64,000 nt of DNA from Eubacterium sp. (GTDB taxonomy: Bacteria; Bacillota; Clostridia; Lachnospirales; Lachnospiraceae): the NCBI GenBank assembly GCA_017539165.1, contig JAFYHN010000108.1, forward strand, positions 36,126 through 100,125, in the 5' to 3' direction. The position numbers were made by a program, and so were the translations under genes. Shown piece by piece: positions 43,443-53,780 of this stretch (the stretch's first letter is position 1; each line of letters starts with the position of its first letter). The notes under the pieces are model-generated. The model saw only the letters and a program-made list of their open reading frames with translations. It ran no database searches and was not told where the DNA came from.

Positions 43443-44132
43443 ATGAAGATACTGGAAATTAAAAACTTATGCAAGGTATACGGGAAAGGGGAAACAAAGG
43501 TTGAAGCTTTGAAGAACGTTTCCTTTGATGTTGAACAGGGAGAGTTCATAGCTATAGTCGGACCATCCGGTTCCGGAAAGTCTACACTCCTTCATATCCT
43601 TGGCGGAGTTGATACTCCTACTTCAGGTGAAGCTATCATCGCAGGTACAGATATAAGTAAACTTGATCAGACAAAACTGGCAATCTTCAGAAGAAGGCAG
43701 ATCGGACTTATCTATCAATTTTATAATCTGATCCCGATATTAAATGTTGAAGAGAATATGACACTTCCTATTCTGCTGGATGGTAAGAAGCCGGATAAGA
43801 AGCTCCTTAAGGATCTTGTAGAAAAACTTGGACTTAAGGAGAGACTTAAGCATCTTCCAAATCAGCTGTCTGGAGGACAGCAGCAGAGGGTTTCAATAGG
43901 CCGAGCTCTTATGAATCATCCGGCACTTCTTCTTGCAGATGAGCCTACAGGTAATCTCGATACGGAGAACAGTAAAGAGATAATCTCACTATTAAGAAAG
44001 TTTAACAGGGAATCTAACCAGACCGTTATCATTATCACACATGATGACAGGATTGCTCTTTCTGCGGACAGAGTTATCACCATTGAAGACGGTAAGATAA
44101 CCCGTGATTCGGGCAGAGCGGAGGTGAGATAG
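43443..44132 (+). CDS. ABC transporter ATP-binding protein (MacB/BceA type)
   Basis: 229 residues. Walker A GPSGSGKST near 39-47, LSGGQQQRVSIGRAL signature, Walker B LLLADEPTGNLDT, H loop ITHDDR. The LolD/MacB/BceA group partners FtsX-type permeases. It lies two bases before the permease gene. Confidence 0.94.
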   Translation: MKILEIKNLCKVYGKGETKVEALKNVSFDVEQGEFIAIVGPSGSGKSTLLHILGGVDTPTSGEAIIAGTDISKLDQTKLAIFRRRQIGLIYQFYNLIPILNVEENMTLPILLDGKKPDKKLLKDLVEKLGLKERLKHLPNQLSGGQQQRVSIGRALMNHPALLLADEPTGNLDTENSKEIISLLRKFNRESNQTVIIITHDDRIALSADRVITIEDGKITRDSGRAEVR

Positions 44133-44134
44133 TC

Positions 44135-46708
44135 ATGAATATCATTTCAAAACTCACCTTAAGACATCTTAAAGAGAATAAAAAACGAACTATCGTAACA
44201 ATAATCGGTATAGCAGTATCAACAGCACTGATAACAGCTATACTTGTAGGGGCATTTTCCTTCTTCAGATTTTTCGGAGATATCTCAGTTACAACCAGTG
44301 GAAATGTCCATGCAGTATTTAATGATCTGACAGATGAACAGATCCAGGGGCTTAAAGCAGATGAAAGAGTTTTATATGCAGGTGTATCTGACACAAACTC
44401 TGATGTAAGCGGAGTGATGCTTGAAAATGACAAGGAACTTCGCTATAGAACAGGAAATATAGCGTATGGTGATACAGATTATTTCAAAGAGATGATCGTA
44501 TCAGATTATGAAGGGCGTCTTCCAGAAAATGCAAATGAGATTGCGGTGGAAGCGGAATTTCTCAAGGACAACGGACTTAGTCTTCAGGTTGGAGATACTC
44601 TGGATTTTGTAATAGGTAACAGATATTCTATCGATGAGAATGGAGAAAAGATATACTGGGCTGGAGGATGGAGATCCGGTGAGTCATTTGAAGAAGTTAC
44701 AAGGGTTTCATGTACCATCACTGCTATATTACACAATAACAGACCTACTGGTGGATATGATATCGTAAGAGGTCTTGAAAACGGTGGAGTGACAGCTAAG
44801 AATGCCATTAGAATATGTCTGAAGGATCTTGATCATAAAGCGATCAGTCAGATAAAGCAGATTGCAAAAGATTACGGTGTGTCTGATTATTCATGGAATA
44901 CAGAGATCATGATAAGTGTATTCTCTATCGAAGGCGGCGGAGAAAGTTATAAAGCTCTTTTCGCCATGATAGGAATTGCTCTTGCAATAGTCATTCTGAC
45001 TTCTGTCGTACTCATTTATAATTCGTTCGGAATGTCGCTGACCGAGATGATACGATATCTCGGTATGCTCGCAAGTGTAGGTGCTACAGGAAAGCAGAAG
45101 AGATTTTCTATCTATTATGAAGCATTCATTCTTGGGATAATAGGAATAGTAATAGGAATACTTATTGGAATTCTCGGATGTTCTCTCACATTAAATATCC
45201 TGGGACACCGTATCCTTTCTTCCAATATGATAGTTGGAACAGAAGGATTAAATCAGGCAATCCCGACACAGATTTCCCTACCGGTTATACTTATCATTGT
45301 GGTTATTACAAGTCTTACCATATATGTATCAGCAATGGTTCCGGCTATAAAGGCGTCAAAGATAATGCCGGTTGATGCATTGAGACAGACAAATGCGATA
45401 AGGGTTAAAGCTAAAAGGCTGAGAATAAATCCACTTGTTAAAGTTATATTTGGATATGAGGGAGAACTTGCTTATAAGAATATAAAGAGAAACGGATTGA
45501 AGGGAACGGTCATCACTATTTCAATCGCTGTATCTGTAATCATGTTCCTTGCAATAAGCTATTTCTGTGATGGACTTAATCGGGCAAACTATTATGATCT
45601 AAACCTTCCTTATCAGGTGCTTGTCTCCTGTTCATATGATGAGTGTGAAAAACTTAAAGCTGAGATTGGTGAAATGAAAGATGTAGACAGAGTTTTTGAA
45701 GGGGACTTCATAGCTGTTCCATTCAAAGCATCGGAAGATGTAAAGCAGCCGGCAAACGGTGATATCTTAAATCCACAGTATCTTACTTCGGCTTATTCAA
45801 ACCTTTATGATAATACAGATTCGTTCTTCATAGTAGTGATAGATGATGAGCATTTTAAGAATCTTCTCATAGAAAATGGTCTTTCAGAAGATAAGTATCT
45901 TGGCGAGGAGCTGAGAGGTGTTCTCCTCAATAACTATTTCCATGAGAAAAATGGAGACGAAATCTTTAATGACGGAATCATCGGACAGAAACTCTTTTAT
46001 GATGATCCTGTAGACAATCCTCCTGCAGTGGAGATAGGGGATTTTGTCAAATACGATGAGAAGGATGAGATCTTCAGATTATTACCAAAGGCTACAGTAG
46101 CAGTATATGTGCCGGCTTCTGTATATTATGAAAAGGCGATCATCAATATCCCTCAGGATAAGCTTACTTGCAGTATATGTGTAGTTACATCAAAGCATGA
46201 TTCGGTGTATAAGAATGTAAGCGATATGCTGGAAGAAGGTGGATATCACAATTATTCATGCTCTGATATGGCTGAGAGTCTTGCGATAATGCAGACAATC
46301 GTACTCATAATGAGAACAGGCATGTATGGTTTCACGATCCTTTTAACACTTATAGCTATAGCTAATATAGTTAATACAATATCCACAGGTGTAATACTTC
46401 GAAGAAAAGAGTTCGCTATGTATAAATCGGTCGGTATGGACGGAATCGGATTCAAGAAGATGATCTTCCTGGAAACACTGATCTATGGTATAAGAGCTCT
46501 GATAATAGGTCTTCCGATTGCACTGATCCTTAGTTTCATCATGTTTAATGCTATGAAAAAAGATCTGTATACATTTGATGTGAATCCTGTTATGTATCTT
46601 ACTGTGATCGTTGGAGTATTTGCTGTAGTGGGTCTCAGTATGCTCCTTGGAATGAGAAAGATAAAAAATGACAATATTATTGAAGCCTTAAAAGAAGATA
46701 TGGTTTAA
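44135..46708 (+). CDS. FtsX-type ABC permease, two FtsX domains
   Basis: 857 residues. Helix 1 (about 20-40), a large external domain (about 45-265), three helices (about 275-425, FtsX domain 1), helix 5 (about 455-475), a second external domain (about 480-700), three helices to the end (FtsX domain 2). Eight helices with two large loops is the duplicated mechanotransmission-type plan, unlike the ten-helix BceB. With the kinase and regulator upstream it likely detects or counters a cell-envelope agent. Confidence 0.88.
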   Translation: MNIISKLTLRHLKENKKRTIVTIIGIAVSTALITAILVGAFSFFRFFGDISVTTSGNVHAVFNDLTDEQIQGLKADERVLYAGVSDTNSDVSGVMLENDKELRYRTGNIAYGDTDYFKEMIVSDYEGRLPENANEIAVEAEFLKDNGLSLQVGDTLDFVIGNRYSIDENGEKIYWAGGWRSGESFEEVTRVSCTITAILHNNRPTGGYDIVRGLENGGVTAKNAIRICLKDLDHKAISQIKQIAKDYGVSDYSWNTEIMISVFSIEGGGESYKALFAMIGIALAIVILTSVVLIYNSFGMSLTEMIRYLGMLASVGATGKQKRFSIYYEAFILGIIGIVIGILIGILGCSLTLNILGHRILSSNMIVGTEGLNQAIPTQISLPVILIIVVITSLTIYVSAMVPAIKASKIMPVDALRQTNAIRVKAKRLRINPLVKVIFGYEGELAYKNIKRNGLKGTVITISIAVSVIMFLAISYFCDGLNRANYYDLNLPYQVLVSCSYDECEKLKAEIGEMKDVDRVFEGDFIAVPFKASEDVKQPANGDILNPQYLTSAYSNLYDNTDSFFIVVIDDEHFKNLLIENGLSEDKYLGEELRGVLLNNYFHEKNGDEIFNDGIIGQKLFYDDPVDNPPAVEIGDFVKYDEKDEIFRLLPKATVAVYVPASVYYEKAIINIPQDKLTCSICVVTSKHDSVYKNVSDMLEEGGYHNYSCSDMAESLAIMQTIVLIMRTGMYGFTILLTLIAIANIVNTISTGVILRRKEFAMYKSVGMDGIGFKKMIFLETLIYGIRALIIGLPIALILSFIMFNAMKKDLYTFDVNPVMYLTVIVGVFAVVGLSMLLGMRKIKNDNIIEALKEDMV

Positions 46709-46780
46709 ATTATAGGTTCTGTTTGGTATAATATAAGATGGTGTGGTTGTACTATACTATTGTCGGGAGGAACCTTATAT

Positions 46781-48697
46781 ATGAAGAAGAAAATTGCTGT
46801 ATTTTCTAATGGATATAGTAATGAATTTCTGGAATATGTTGTAGGTGGTGTGCAAAGAAAAGCCAAGGAAGATAATATAGATGTATTTGTTTTCGTGACG
46901 TACTGTGCTATGTCGGAGCATGAGCTTCAGAACAAATGTCAGCTAAATATCTTTCAACTGCCGGATCCTGCTGAATTCGACGGCGCACTTATGCTTACCA
47001 ATACATATAATTTTCCTGATGAGCAGGAACGTGTGTGTGCACGTTTTCAACGTGCAGGTGTTCCTATGCTGTCTCTTGAAGTTGAAGTCCCCAAGATGTC
47101 TTGTATAAAAACAGATAACTACAGCGGTGTTGAGCAGCTTGCCCGACATCTGGTAGAAAAGCATGGTGCAAAGAAGATCATGTTTTTTAATGGAGTAAAA
47201 GGAAATGTAGAGAATGAAGCCAGACGACAGGCACTGGTTGATGTTCTGACTGAGCATGGTCTTGAGCTTCATAGTGAATTAACCGGAGATTTTGGTTTTT
47301 ACCGTGCTTATACAGAGATGAGTGCATATATAGAAGAGGGAAATGACCTACCTGACGCAGTAGTATGTGCAAATGATTATATGGCGCTCGGAGTTAATTC
47401 CGCCCTTGCTATGCATGATATTCGTGTTCCGGAAGATGTTCTTCTTACAGGGTTTGATATGGTCAAAGATGGTCAGCTTACATTTCCTATTATTGCAACA
47501 GTTTCAAGAGGATGGGAAAAGTTCGGCGAGAGAGCATATGAAAAGCTGATGTATCAGATGGAACATCCGGAGGAAAGATTTGTTGAAATATACGATTCTT
47601 ATTTTGTCCCTTCGGAAAGTTGTGGATGTAAACCGACAGAAGAAGCCGATAAAAGAAGATTTAATAAGATCAAGAATCTGTTCTTTGATGATCTTCAGAG
47701 AAATATTATAGATATACATTTTCATGATCTTTCATTGCCTATCTCTCAAGCAACGCGTAAGGAAGAATATTATGAGAATGGATTAAAAAATGTTACAGAC
47801 ATTCCGCTGTTTGGACCGGATTATTGTGTGTGTACGGAGCCTGAATTCTTTGAACTGAGTGATGAGGAATATCCTGAGAAAATCCGAGGATACAGTTCTC
47901 AGATGGATATACTTTATGAATTAAAGGATAATAAGAAGCATTCTATACGTCAGTTCGATTCAAAAGAGCTTTATCCTGGATATGAAAAGAAGGAAGATGA
48001 ATCGAATCTTTATATCTTTGCGCCGCTCAATCATCTTGACTTTATCATAGGATATGTAGCGATAAAGAATTCTCCTGAGCTTCTATATAACTTAGGTCTT
48101 ACGAACTGGGTCAAGAGTACGAATGAACTTTTGGTCACTATGCGTAGAAATATATTTTTGCTTCGTGCCAATAAAGAGCTGAAGCGTATATATATGACAG
48201 ATTCACTTACAGGTATGTACAATCGTACCGGATGTGAAAATGTGTTATTTGCATTTATATCAGCTCAGAAAAGGTTAAATAAGAAATCTATACTTGCTTT
48301 TGCTGATATAGATAGAATGAAAACAATAAATGATGTATATGGACATCTGAACGGTGACTTTGCTATAAAGGCAACTGCAGAGGCTTTTATGACATTTGCA
48401 CCGGATGACTGGTTGTTCGGAAGATACGGTGGTGATGAATTCATCGCAGTTGGTTCCTGCCCGGAAAAAGAAGATATAGACAAGATGATGAAGGAACTGG
48501 CTGAGTCTATGGCTGAACGTTTTAAGTCACTCAATCTTGCTTATATGCTTCATGCCAGTGTCGGATATACAGTGATCGAACCTGATGATAACGGAACCAT
48601 ATCAGATTATATCAATCGTGCAGATAAGTCCATGTATGCCGAAAAAGAACAGATCCATAAACTTATGGATTCATTGAATTTTAAAACAGATAATTAA
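46781..48697 (+). CDS. Diguanylate cyclase with LacI-type periplasmic-binding-like sensor
   Basis: 638 residues from ATG 46781 behind GGGAGGAA. Residues 1-290 resemble the sugar-binding half of LacI regulators (KIAVFSNGYSNEFLEYVVGG, VVCANDYMALGVNSAL, LLTGFDM), ending in SESCGC. A ~190-residue middle region follows, then a GGDEF domain from about 470: DSLTGMYNRTG, ADIDRMKTINDVYGHLNGD, and an intact RYGGDEF near 550. No membrane helix and no DNA-binding helix-turn-helix. It is probably a cytoplasmic c-di-GMP synthase tuned by a small sugar-like ligand. Confidence 0.9.
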   Translation: MKKKIAVFSNGYSNEFLEYVVGGVQRKAKEDNIDVFVFVTYCAMSEHELQNKCQLNIFQLPDPAEFDGALMLTNTYNFPDEQERVCARFQRAGVPMLSLEVEVPKMSCIKTDNYSGVEQLARHLVEKHGAKKIMFFNGVKGNVENEARRQALVDVLTEHGLELHSELTGDFGFYRAYTEMSAYIEEGNDLPDAVVCANDYMALGVNSALAMHDIRVPEDVLLTGFDMVKDGQLTFPIIATVSRGWEKFGERAYEKLMYQMEHPEERFVEIYDSYFVPSESCGCKPTEEADKRRFNKIKNLFFDDLQRNIIDIHFHDLSLPISQATRKEEYYENGLKNVTDIPLFGPDYCVCTEPEFFELSDEEYPEKIRGYSSQMDILYELKDNKKHSIRQFDSKELYPGYEKKEDESNLYIFAPLNHLDFIIGYVAIKNSPELLYNLGLTNWVKSTNELLVTMRRNIFLLRANKELKRIYMTDSLTGMYNRTGCENVLFAFISAQKRLNKKSILAFADIDRMKTINDVYGHLNGDFAIKATAEAFMTFAPDDWLFGRYGGDEFIAVGSCPEKEDIDKMMKELAESMAERFKSLNLAYMLHASVGYTVIEPDDNGTISDYINRADKSMYAEKEQIHKLMDSLNFKTDN

Positions 48698-48726
48698 ACA
48701 TAGAATCCCGAGAGAGCAAAAAACTA

Positions 48727-48755
48727 TTTACAAATTCATTTCAAAGTCATATAGT
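48727..48755 (+). promoter_or_regulatory. Promoter of the SulP gene
   Basis: -35 TTTACA (48727-48732), 17 bases, -10 TATAGT (48750-48755), 41 bases before the ATG. Confidence 0.65.
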
Positions 48756-48795
48756 AGAGTACGTTTTCGAAAAATATTATGGGAGAGTACTTGTT

Positions 48796-50439
48796 ATGAA
48801 AAAAGATAAACTGAAGCCTATGCTTTTCAGTGTAATGAAAACCTATGATGGTAAAAAGTTTGTGACGGATGTGATCTCGGGAATTATTGTGGCTATAATA
48901 GCCCTTCCTCTTTCTATAGCTCTTGCACTTGCATCAGGAGTTGGCCCTGAGCAGGGTATCTATACTGCTATAGTAGCGGGATTCATCATATCGTTTCTTG
49001 GCGGAAGCAGAGTTCAGATTGCTGGACCTACAGCGGCATTTGCTACGATAGTAGCTGGAATCGTTGCCAAGAATGGAATGGGAGGTCTTGCTCTTGCAAC
49101 AGTTCTTGCGGGTATCCTTCTTATTGTAATGGGTCTTCTCAGACTGGGTTCACTTATCAGATTTATTCCTTATACTATAACTACAGGATTTACAGCTGGT
49201 ATAGCTGTAACTATTCTTGTTGGACAGATCAAGGATTTTCTTGGACTTACATACCCAGCCGGAACTGTAACGATTGAAACCATGGAGAAGATGGAAGCAA
49301 TCGTTAAGAATATATCTACAATCAATGTACAGGCTCTTATTGTAGGAGTTGTATGTCTTGCCATTCTTATCGTCTGGCCTTATATATCAGAAAAGATTCC
49401 AGGATCTCTTATAGCTGTTATAGTTGGTATCGTGATGGTAAAGTTCCTGAAAATGAACGTAAATACCATAGGAGACCTCTATACTATAAGCAATAAGCTT
49501 CCGGGATTTACCATGCCTGATTTTTCACTTGGAATGATCAAGAATATTGCACCGGATGCGGTTACTATAGCGATACTTGCTGCTATAGAGTCGCTCCTTT
49601 CATGTGTTGTGGCTGATGGAATGATCAACTCACATCACAGATCCAATATGGAGCTTATCGCACAGGGAGCAGGTAATATCGGTTCTGCACTCTTCGGTGG
49701 TATTCCGGCAACTGGAGCTATTGCCAGAACAGCTGCAAATATCAAGAATGGAGGAAGAACTCCTGTAGCAGGTATGGTTCATTCTGTTATTCTCATCCTT
49801 GTTTTGGTTCTTCTTATGCCATACGCAGCACTTATTCCTATGCCTACGATTGCAGCAATTCTTTTCATGGTGGCGTATAACATGTGCCAGTGGAGGACAT
49901 TTGTCCATCTCTGCAAGACAGCTCCTCTGAGCGATATAGTGGTACTTGTTGTTACATTTGTACTTACGGTAGTATTCGACCTTGTAGTTGCTATCGAAGT
50001 TGGTATGATCATGGCTTGTGTACTCTTCATGAAGAGAATGAGTGATGAATCTGTTGTATCAGGTTGGAAGTACTATGATCCGGAAGATGATCCGGACGGA
50101 ATGGAACTTAAAGAAATCCCTAAGCAGGTTCGTATCTATGAGATATCAGGACCTATGTTCTTCGGTGATGCAGACAGACTTGCGGGTGTCCATTTCAAAG
50201 ATTTTACAAAGGTTATCATATTCCGTATGAGAGGAGTTCCGGCACTGGATGCTTCAGCTATGCATGCTATGGAACAGCTCTATGAGAGATGTAAGGCTGC
50301 AGATGTTCAGATGGTATTCTCTCATGTAAATGAGCAGCCGATGAAGACTATGGAAAAGAGTGGTTTTGTGGAGAAAGTTGGAAGAGATAACTTCCGTAAG
50401 CATATTGATGATGCAATCGAATGGGCATCACAGATGTAA
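48796..50439 (+). CDS. SulP/SLC26-family anion transporter with STAS domain
   Basis: 547 residues. About 12-14 membrane helices in residues 20-420, including the SulP signature region ASGVGPEQGIYTAIVAGFI and GPTAAFATIVAGI. A cytoplasmic STAS domain lies from about 440 (VRIYEISGPMFFGDADRL and FRMRGVPALDASAMHAMEQ). Substrates in this family are sulfate, bicarbonate or dicarboxylates; which one applies here cannot be told. It has its own promoter. Confidence 0.92.
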   Translation: MKKDKLKPMLFSVMKTYDGKKFVTDVISGIIVAIIALPLSIALALASGVGPEQGIYTAIVAGFIISFLGGSRVQIAGPTAAFATIVAGIVAKNGMGGLALATVLAGILLIVMGLLRLGSLIRFIPYTITTGFTAGIAVTILVGQIKDFLGLTYPAGTVTIETMEKMEAIVKNISTINVQALIVGVVCLAILIVWPYISEKIPGSLIAVIVGIVMVKFLKMNVNTIGDLYTISNKLPGFTMPDFSLGMIKNIAPDAVTIAILAAIESLLSCVVADGMINSHHRSNMELIAQGAGNIGSALFGGIPATGAIARTAANIKNGGRTPVAGMVHSVILILVLVLLMPYAALIPMPTIAAILFMVAYNMCQWRTFVHLCKTAPLSDIVVLVVTFVLTVVFDLVVAIEVGMIMACVLFMKRMSDESVVSGWKYYDPEDDPDGMELKEIPKQVRIYEISGPMFFGDADRLAGVHFKDFTKVIIFRMRGVPALDASAMHAMEQLYERCKAADVQMVFSHVNEQPMKTMEKSGFVEKVGRDNFRKHIDDAIEWASQM

Positions 50440-50454
50440 CTGATTATATATCGG

Positions 50455-50483
50455 TTGATTAATTTCGTTATATGGGGTAAAAT
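50455..50483 (+). promoter_or_regulatory. Promoter of metK
   Basis: -35 TTGATT (50455-50460), 17 bases, -10 TAAAAT (50478-50483). The leader is only about 35 bases, leaving no space for a SAM riboswitch. Confidence 0.6.
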
Positions 50484-50524
50484 CAAAAGGCATATTTATA
50501 TTATTTTATTTGGAGGACAATCAG

Positions 50525-51712
50525 TTGGAAAGACGTTTTTTTACATCTGAGTCTGTTACAGAAGGACATCCGGACAAAATCTGTGACCAGATATCAGATG
50601 CTATATTGGATGAACTCCTGAAACAGGATCCTAACAGCCGTGTAGCATGTGAGACATCATGTACAACAGGTCTTGTATTTGTTATGGGAGAAATCTCTAC
50701 TCAGAGTTATGTAGATATTCAGAAGATAGTAAGAGATACAGTTCGTGAGATTGGCTATGACAGAGCTAAGTATGGTTTTGATGCTGATACTTGTGGAGTT
50801 ATGGTTGCAATCGATGAGCAGTCAGCTGACATCGCACTTGGAGTTGATAAGGCTCTTGAAGCTAAAGAGAATACTATGACTGATGAGGAACTTGAAGCTA
50901 TAGGTGCTGGTGATCAGGGACTTATGTTCGGTTATGCGACAAATGAGACACCTGAACTTATGCCTTATCCTATTTCAATGGCTCATAAGTTAGCTCTTAA
51001 ACTTACAGAGGTAAGAAAGAACGGAACACTTAAGTATCTCAGACCTGATGGAAAAACTCAGGTTACAGTTGAGTATGATGAGAATGGAAAGCCTGCAAGA
51101 ATTGATACAGTAGTTCTGTCTACACAGCATGGTGAAGATGTTACTCAGGAACAGATTCATGAGGACATCAAGAAGTATGTGTTTGATTCGGTTCTTCCTA
51201 AGGATATGATCGATGATGATACTAAGTATTTCATCAACCCTACAGGAAGATTCGTTATCGGAGGACCTCATGGTGATTCCGGTCTTACAGGACGTAAGAT
51301 AATAGTAGATACCTATGGCGGATATGCACGCCACGGCGGTGGAGCTTTCTCGGGAAAGGATCCAACAAAGGTAGACCGTTCTGCTTCTTATGCTGCAAGA
51401 TATGTTGCAAAGAATATAGTTGCAGCAGGACTCGCTGATAAGTGCGAGATCCAGCTTTCATACGCTATCGGTGTTGCTAAGCCAACATCAGTTATGGTAG
51501 ATACATTCGGAACTGGAAAGCTTTCGGATGAGAAGATAGTTGAGATTGTAAGAGAAAACTTTGATCTTCGTCCGGCAGGTATCATCAAGATGCTTGACCT
51601 TAGAAGACCTATCTATAAGCAGACAGCTGCTTACGGACATTTTGGTCGTACAGACATCAATGTCCCTTGGGAGAATACAGATATGGCTGAGAAACTCAGG
51701 AGTTATCTGTAA
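50525..51712 (+). CDS. metK: S-adenosylmethionine synthetase
   Basis: 395 residues from TTG 50525, eight bases after GGAGG; an in-frame TTG 15 bases earlier overlaps the ribosome site. Signature motifs: [20 protein letters not shown] with the ATP-binding His, [12 protein letters not shown], and [16 protein letters not shown] with the phosphate-binding loop. It makes SAM from methionine and ATP. It stands at the head of a run with two transcarbamylase genes. Confidence 0.97.
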   Translation: MERRFFTSESVTEGHPDKICDQISDAILDELLKQDPNSRVACETSCTTGLVFVMGEISTQSYVDIQKIVRDTVREIGYDRAKYGFDADTCGVMVAIDEQSADIALGVDKALEAKENTMTDEELEAIGAGDQGLMFGYATNETPELMPYPISMAHKLALKLTEVRKNGTLKYLRPDGKTQVTVEYDENGKPARIDTVVLSTQHGEDVTQEQIHEDIKKYVFDSVLPKDMIDDDTKYFINPTGRFVIGGPHGDSGLTGRKIIVDTYGGYARHGGGAFSGKDPTKVDRSASYAARYVAKNIVAAGLADKCEIQLSYAIGVAKPTSVMVDTFGTGKLSDEKIVEIVRENFDLRPAGIIKMLDLRRPIYKQTAAYGHFGRTDINVPWENTDMAEKLRSYL

Positions 51713-51737
51713 GAAAAACTGGGAGAGGTGATATTAT

Positions 51738-52673
51738 ATGAAGAATATGCTGAACTTTAAGAACTTCTCTGCTGAGGAGCTCATGGAGATACTTGAGATA
51801 GCACAGGATATGAAGGCTGATCCACTTAAGTATTCTGACAGCCTTAAGGGAAAGAAACTCTATTCTCTGTTTGAGAAGACTTCAACAAGAACATTTCTTT
51901 CATTTGCAACAGGAATAACAGAGCTTGGTGGTACATATTTCAATCAGCTTTGGGAGGATTCGAACTTCGTTCTTGGAGAGCCAGTTTCAGAGATAAAATA
52001 TGTTTGCAGAAACGTAGATATTATCATGGCTCGTCTTGTAAAGAACGAGACAGTAGAACTTTTTGGAAATAATGTTACAGTTCCTTTTATTAATGGCTGT
52101 GACAGTTCTTTCCATCCATGTCAGATTCTGGCAGATGCTCTTACAGTGATTGAAAAGTTCGGCAGTCTTGATGTAAACTTCATGTTTATCGGTGCTAAGA
52201 ACAATGTGTTTAATTCACTTGTTGAATTCTTTGCAAAGATGGGTAAGGGTACTCTTTACGGACTGACACCACTGGTAAATAAAACTGCTTGTGGACCGGA
52301 ATTCTATGAAGAGGCTAAGGCTACAGGTCATTACGTTGAACTTGATGATTCAATGTCAATGGAAGAGGCTAAGGAATATGCTAAGAAGATGAATGTCATC
52401 TATACAGATACATGGGTAGATATGGAATTCTTTAATAACCCTGAGTATCAGCAGCAGAAGGAAGAAACTCTTGCAAAGATGATGCCTTATCAGATAAACG
52501 ATGCTTTCCTTGAAGGCAGCGAGGCTCTTGTATTTCATGATATGCCGATGCATGTTGGATTTGAGATATCCAAGAGCGTTGAGCAGAAACATATGGAAAC
52601 TATTCTCGATCAGGCTGAAAACAGACGCCATGCCGAGAAAGCGGTTATGTATTATTTATTGAAAAAGTGTTAA
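51738..52673 (+). CDS. Aspartate/ornithine transcarbamylase-family enzyme, specificity unknown
   Basis: 311 residues. The carbamoyl-phosphate half is intact: KTSTRT (followed by Phe instead of the usual Arg), the Arg of IIMARLVKNE and HPCQILADALT. The second-substrate half departs from known types. The HCLP loop of ornithine enzymes, or HPLP of aspartate enzymes, reads FHDMPMH. The ornithine-binding DxxxSMG site reads DTWVDMEF. It is not plain argF. It lies 25 bases after metK and before pyrB. It could carbamoylate another amine, or serve a structural role. Confidence 0.75.
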   Translation: MKNMLNFKNFSAEELMEILEIAQDMKADPLKYSDSLKGKKLYSLFEKTSTRTFLSFATGITELGGTYFNQLWEDSNFVLGEPVSEIKYVCRNVDIIMARLVKNETVELFGNNVTVPFINGCDSSFHPCQILADALTVIEKFGSLDVNFMFIGAKNNVFNSLVEFFAKMGKGTLYGLTPLVNKTACGPEFYEEAKATGHYVELDDSMSMEEAKEYAKKMNVIYTDTWVDMEFFNNPEYQQQKEETLAKMMPYQINDAFLEGSEALVFHDMPMHVGFEISKSVEQKHMETILDQAENRRHAEKAVMYYLLKKC

Positions 52674-52680
52674 TAAGTAA

Positions 52681-52712
52681 AACGAGAGCGAAGTGCTGCT
52701 CTCGTTTTCTTT
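52681..52712 (+). terminator. Terminator after the transcarbamylase-like gene
   Basis: AACGAGAGC (52681-52689)/GCTCTCGTT (52698-52706) perfect stem, followed by TTCTTTT. Confidence 0.88.
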
Positions 52713-52784
52713 TGAGATTATATATGGAAACAATCACTTATATATGATAGGATGTTATAGATTATTAGGTGAAGGGAGAACAAT

Positions 52785-53702
52785 ATGAGACATTTGATCG
52801 ATCCTATGGATCTTTCTGTTGAAGAACTTGACGATATATTGACATTAGCTGAGAAGATGTATGAGAATCCGGAAAAGTATATGGATGTTGCAAGAGGAAA
52901 GAAGATAGCTACTCTTTTCTATGAACCATCAACCAGAACAAGACTTAGTTTTGAATCAGCGATGCTTGACCTGGGAGGCAATGTAATAGGTTTTTCTTCG
53001 GCTAATGATTCTTCTGTTTCAAAGGGCGAAAGCGTGGAAGACACGGTGAGAACAGTTGGATGTTTTGCAGATGTCATAGCTATGCGTCACCCGAATGAAG
53101 GAGCTCCTAAACTGGCATCAATGTATTCTCCGGTACCAATCATAAATGCAGGTGATGGAGGACACAATCATCCGACACAGACACTTACGGATCTTCTTAC
53201 TATCCGTAAGGAGAAGGGAAGACTTGGCAATATGACTGTTGGTCTGTGTGGAGACCTTAAGTTTGGCCGTACGGTTCACTCACTTATAAAGGCTATGTCC
53301 AGATATGAGGGAATCAGTTTTGTGCTTATTTCACCTGAGGAGCTGAAAGTTCCGGAATACATCATTTCCGATGTTATAAAACCGGCTGGCCTTAAGTATG
53401 AAGAGGTTACTTCTCTTGAAGACAATATGGGAAAACTGGACATGCTGTATATGACAAGAGTTCAGAGAGAGAGATTCTTCAACGAAGCAGATTATGTAAG
53501 ACTCAAAGATTCCTATATACTCGATGATAAGAAGATGAAGCTTGCGAAGGAAGATATGATAATACTTCATCCGCTCCCAAGAGTGAATGAGATCTCTCCG
53601 GCGGTGGATGATGATCCAAGAGCATGTTACTTCAGACAGGTTAAATACGGAAAGTTTGCAAGAATGGCATTGATAAGCCGACTTATCGGACTGGATGTGT
53701 AG
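52785..53702 (+). CDS. pyrB: Aspartate carbamoyltransferase catalytic chain
   Basis: 305 residues. [14 protein letters not shown] (carbamoyl-phosphate loop), [12 protein letters not shown] with the Lys that crosses the subunit interface, [19 protein letters not shown], and HPLPRVNEI. All expected catalytic residues are present. First committed step of pyrimidine synthesis. The regulatory chain gene follows. Confidence 0.97.
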   Translation: MRHLIDPMDLSVEELDDILTLAEKMYENPEKYMDVARGKKIATLFYEPSTRTRLSFESAMLDLGGNVIGFSSANDSSVSKGESVEDTVRTVGCFADVIAMRHPNEGAPKLASMYSPVPIINAGDGGHNHPTQTLTDLLTIRKEKGRLGNMTVGLCGDLKFGRTVHSLIKAMSRYEGISFVLISPEELKVPEYIISDVIKPAGLKYEEVTSLEDNMGKLDMLYMTRVQRERFFNEADYVRLKDSYILDDKKMKLAKEDMIILHPLPRVNEISPAVDDDPRACYFRQVKYGKFARMALISRLIGLDV

Positions 53703-53780
53703 AGTAGAGCTGTTTTGAGGTAGTTTTGATTGGTAACAGCTTAGAAGCTGAATATTAGGATAAGATGGAAAGGAGCTCAG

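Noticed and set aside
50440-50524. SAM riboswitch before metK
   Set aside because: The leader after the promoter is about 35 bases and shows no S-box motifs.
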